Part shown: positions 62,028 to 64,000 of the stretch, one piece after another
Layout of the letters: each line of letters begins with the position of its first letter
Numbering within the stretch: the first letter of the stretch is position 1
Source of the DNA: Kalmanozyma brasiliensis GHG001
Taxonomy: Eukaryota; Basidiomycota; Ustilaginomycetes; Ustilaginales
Reading direction: 5' to 3'
Length of the DNA stretch: 64,000 bases
Assembly: GCF_000497045.1 (NCBI RefSeq)
Contig: NW_015961954.1
Location: 310,001-374,000 of the forward strand
Program-made: the position numbers and the translations under genes
Notes under the pieces: model-generated
Database searches by the model: none
What the model saw: only the letters and a program-made list of their open reading frames with translations
What the model was told of the DNA's origin: nothing

Positions 62028-63469
62028 GATGAGGGGAAAGGCGGGGAGGGAGGGTGAAAGAGAGGTGATGGTAGTAAAGGAAGGGGGGAGGGAGGAATCC
62101 GAATTCGGCTGGAACCGAATGCTTAAGTATCAGCGCCAGAAGCGAGAGGCAGATTCAGCTTGCTCGAAACGTTCCTAGCAAGACAGCCGAGCATCGTGCC
62201 ACGCGAGTCACACTAGGAAGACCATGCAGTTCGGTTCGCTTGAGTCGCTCAGCGCGGACGCAGCACGATAGGACGGATCGATAGGAAAGCTTGTCAGACA
62301 TTCAACGAGTGCGCTCGAACAGCATGCAGTGGGAGCGTGGGTCCATGTGTTTGCTTGAACGTCAAACGATGGTGGCAAGATGCAAAGTATGGTGTGACGA
62401 GCGGGAGCCGCGTTGACCGGCAGAATTGGACAATCACAGAATCACGGACCGCACTGCTCAAGTGGGATTTGCTTCTCCGCTGCCCTAGAAAGTGGGTTGG
62501 CGGTGTTTCATCTTTGCGGACAATTGTCACAGAGCCGAGCGCTCTTCGCGTGGCGACCCTCTTGGCTTGCCGACTCCCGACTGGTCCTCCTGCCATTCCG
62601 ATGGCCGCCATACCTTGGCGCTGGACGGCATCGCGCTTTCACGTTTGTCATTCGTATGCGCTCCGATGCGGGGAGGTCATGCGACCCATCTGATCGAACA
62701 ATGGGCGGATGGCGAATACTTCTACATTGTTCATCTTGGAAGCGAGCAAAGGGAGCGGGAACGACGTTGACCAAAGTTGACCGGTACACTTTTTTTTCTT
62801 TCAGCGTGATCTTGTCTTCTGACTTTGAGACAGCAACGTGGACCAGATCGCCGGAATCTCGGTGGATTTGATAGGAAGAATGTGCCGACAAGAGACATAA
62901 TTAGCCGATGGCCGTTGGATAAAGTTAGGCCAAGATAGAGGAGGACGGCATGGTCGAGTTCGATGGCGCAAAGAGCGCTGTGTTCGACGTGAGCGGAGTG
63001 CGGGGTGGGCTAGAATGGCTCGCTGCTGATTGGTCGCGATGAAAGCACGTCAGATGCAAGTCGATGATGAAATTTAATTTGCTTCATGCAGGTGCGATCC
63101 GCCAGGGTCCAGTCTATAAAATGCAGCTACTGTGAGATCCAGATGGCCTGACAATGCGTTTCGAGCGTACCCGCTTGCTCCAAGAAGGAAAGCGTAAGCG
63201 GGTGATCCGGTTGAAACGCAACACGCCGAGCTAGTCACCGCAAGTGACTCCAACGCACGCACGGACAGCGTCCGTGGATCTCTGACGGTTCCTTGCTCCT
63301 CCATCCTTCACCACATCACCCACAGTCATCCTTCGGGTCGATCGACGATCGCATCAGTCATACGTAACCCCTACCTGGCTCCATCGACGGTCGATTCGCC
63401 CTCACACGAAGCTCTGCCGACCTCGATCGACGATCGACTTCCTTGCAAATCTTGCAGCGCACCCTGCAT
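62028..63469. promoter_or_regulatory. Divergent region between the UNC93-like and aminotransferase genes
   Basis: About 1.4 kb carrying both promoters. A TATAAA box is at 63115-63120, and a 14-base sequence is repeated at 63338-63351 and 63423-63436. Open frames up to 152 codons (62413-62871) overlap others and are not protein-like. Confidence 0.4.
63115..63120 (+). promoter_or_regulatory. Candidate TATA box of the aminotransferase gene
   Basis: TATAAA lies 350 bp upstream of the ATG at 63470. The long distance makes this a weak candidate. Confidence 0.25.
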
Positions 63470-64000
63470 ATGAGGCGACTCCTCAGCCGATCCACCTCCT
63501 TCCTCCCTCCACGCATCCTCTCTTCGCGCACCATCATGTCCTCTTCAGCCAAGCCCACACGATGGGCGACCCAACGCGCAGACCGGATCCACGCCGAGCT
63601 CAACGCCGGCCTCGACGTATGGACGCTCTTCAACCCGGTCGTCTTTCCCACTGCCATCAACCTCGGTCAGGGGTTCATGAACTGGCAACCTCCCTCGTAC
63701 ATCCTCGATACGCTCACCAAGGAGATGGCATCGCGTGTCGACCTGCATCACTACTCGCATCCCAAGGGTCGACCTCGTTTGCGCGAGGCGATCAGCGAGT
63801 TTTACTCTCCCGAATTCCGCCTACCCTCTGGTGAGGCGGAGGCGGAGGGAGAGGGAAAAGTGGGCGAGCAGAGACAGGCAAGTGGGCGAAAGCTCAACAT
63901 CGAAACCGAAGTGCAGATCACTTCCGGCGCCAATGGCGGGATATACAGCGTCATGGGTGCATTCATCAACGATGGCGACGGAGTCGTATGCATCGAGCCA
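63470..64000 (+). CDS. BNA3: Class I/II aminotransferase, kynurenine aminotransferase-like (5' part)
   Basis: The frame opens at the ATG at 63470 and stays open to the window edge, giving 177 residues of an incomplete protein. Seen: a basic, Ser/Arg-rich presequence (MRRLLSRSTSF), an in-frame second Met at 63536 (MSSSAKPTRW), then the fold I N-lobe of PLP aminotransferases: PTAINLGQGFMNWQPPSYIL, HHYSHPKGRPRLREAI and ITSGANGGIYSVMGAFINDG. The NLGQGF and HYSHPKGRPRLR segments fit the kynurenine/glutamine transaminase group (yeast Bna3). An acidic Glu/Gly insert follows FRLPSGEAE. The PLP lysine lies beyond the window. Substrate specificity is inferred. Confidence 0.82.
   Translation, partial: MRRLLSRSTSFLPPRILSSRTIMSSSAKPTRWATQRADRIHAELNAGLDVWTLFNPVVFPTAINLGQGFMNWQPPSYILDTLTKEMASRVDLHHYSHPKGRPRLREAISEFYSPEFRLPSGEAEAEGEGKVGEQRQASGRKLNIETEVQITSGANGGIYSVMGAFINDGDGVVCIEP

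Noticed and set aside
62413..62871. 152-codon plus-strand frame in the UNC93/aminotransferase spacer
   Set aside because: It overlaps similar frames on both strands and shows no domain or regular composition.

Overview
The window looks like nuclear chromosomal DNA of a smut-type basidiomycete (Ustilaginales, e.g. the Ustilago/Sporisorium/Pseudozyma group). This is inferred from the GC-rich, intron-poor eukaryotic genes, conserved GTAAGT splice donors, alanine/serine-rich protein linkers, and a gene set that is entirely fungal housekeeping. No rRNA, tRNA, transposon, CRISPR array or phage-like element was found. I recognise 26 protein genes with good support; the last runs off the right edge. 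Most are single-exon. Introns are clear in RPL30, RPL37, RPL9 and the eIF3k gene. Several of the longest open frames begin at TTG or GTG, so I moved those starts to the first plausible ATG.

Layout, left to right. 0-10 kb: an ADP1-like ABCG transporter (+), the mitochondrial complex III assembly chaperone CBP3 (-), a PP2C phosphatase (+) and the ISWI-complex subunit ITC1 (-). 11-20 kb: a DUF2985 membrane protein (-), the complex I 75-kDa subunit (-) and the Hsp90 co-chaperone AHA1 (-). 20-30 kb: a Yap/Pap1-like bZIP factor (+), a FYV6/NIP30 protein (-), importin alpha (-) and GTP cyclohydrolase II of riboflavin synthesis (+). 30-37 kb: a PPZ-type phosphatase (-), then RPL30 (-) and RPL37 (+) on either side of a 1.5-kb divergent spacer. 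37-47 kb: the Paf1-complex subunit LEO1 (-), MGM101 for mtDNA maintenance (+), a 4E-T-like eIF4E-binding protein (+) and isovaleryl-CoA dehydrogenase (-). 47-57 kb: LTO1 (-), a WHI3/Scw1-like RNA-binding protein (-), eIF3k (-), isopentenyl-diphosphate isomerase (+) and RPL9 (-). 57-64 kb: a type II membrane SGNH-like protein (+), an UNC93-like MFS transporter (-) and the 5' part of a class I/II aminotransferase resembling kynurenine aminotransferase (+).

The genes do not form a pathway cluster. Two themes recur by ordinary gene density: mitochondrial function (CBP3, NDUFS1, MGM101, IVD, probably the PP2C and the aminotransferase) and translation/ribosome biology (RPL30, RPL37, RPL9, eIF3k, LTO1, the 4E-T-like protein, the WHI3-like protein). 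I found no convincing novel multi-gene system. The points most worth a second look are inside single proteins: a tandem duplication in the MGM101 N-terminus, a possible alternative myristoylated start in the PPZ phosphatase, eIF4E- and GYF-binding motifs together in the 4E-T-like protein, and a membrane SGNH-like protein without the expected serine nucleophile.
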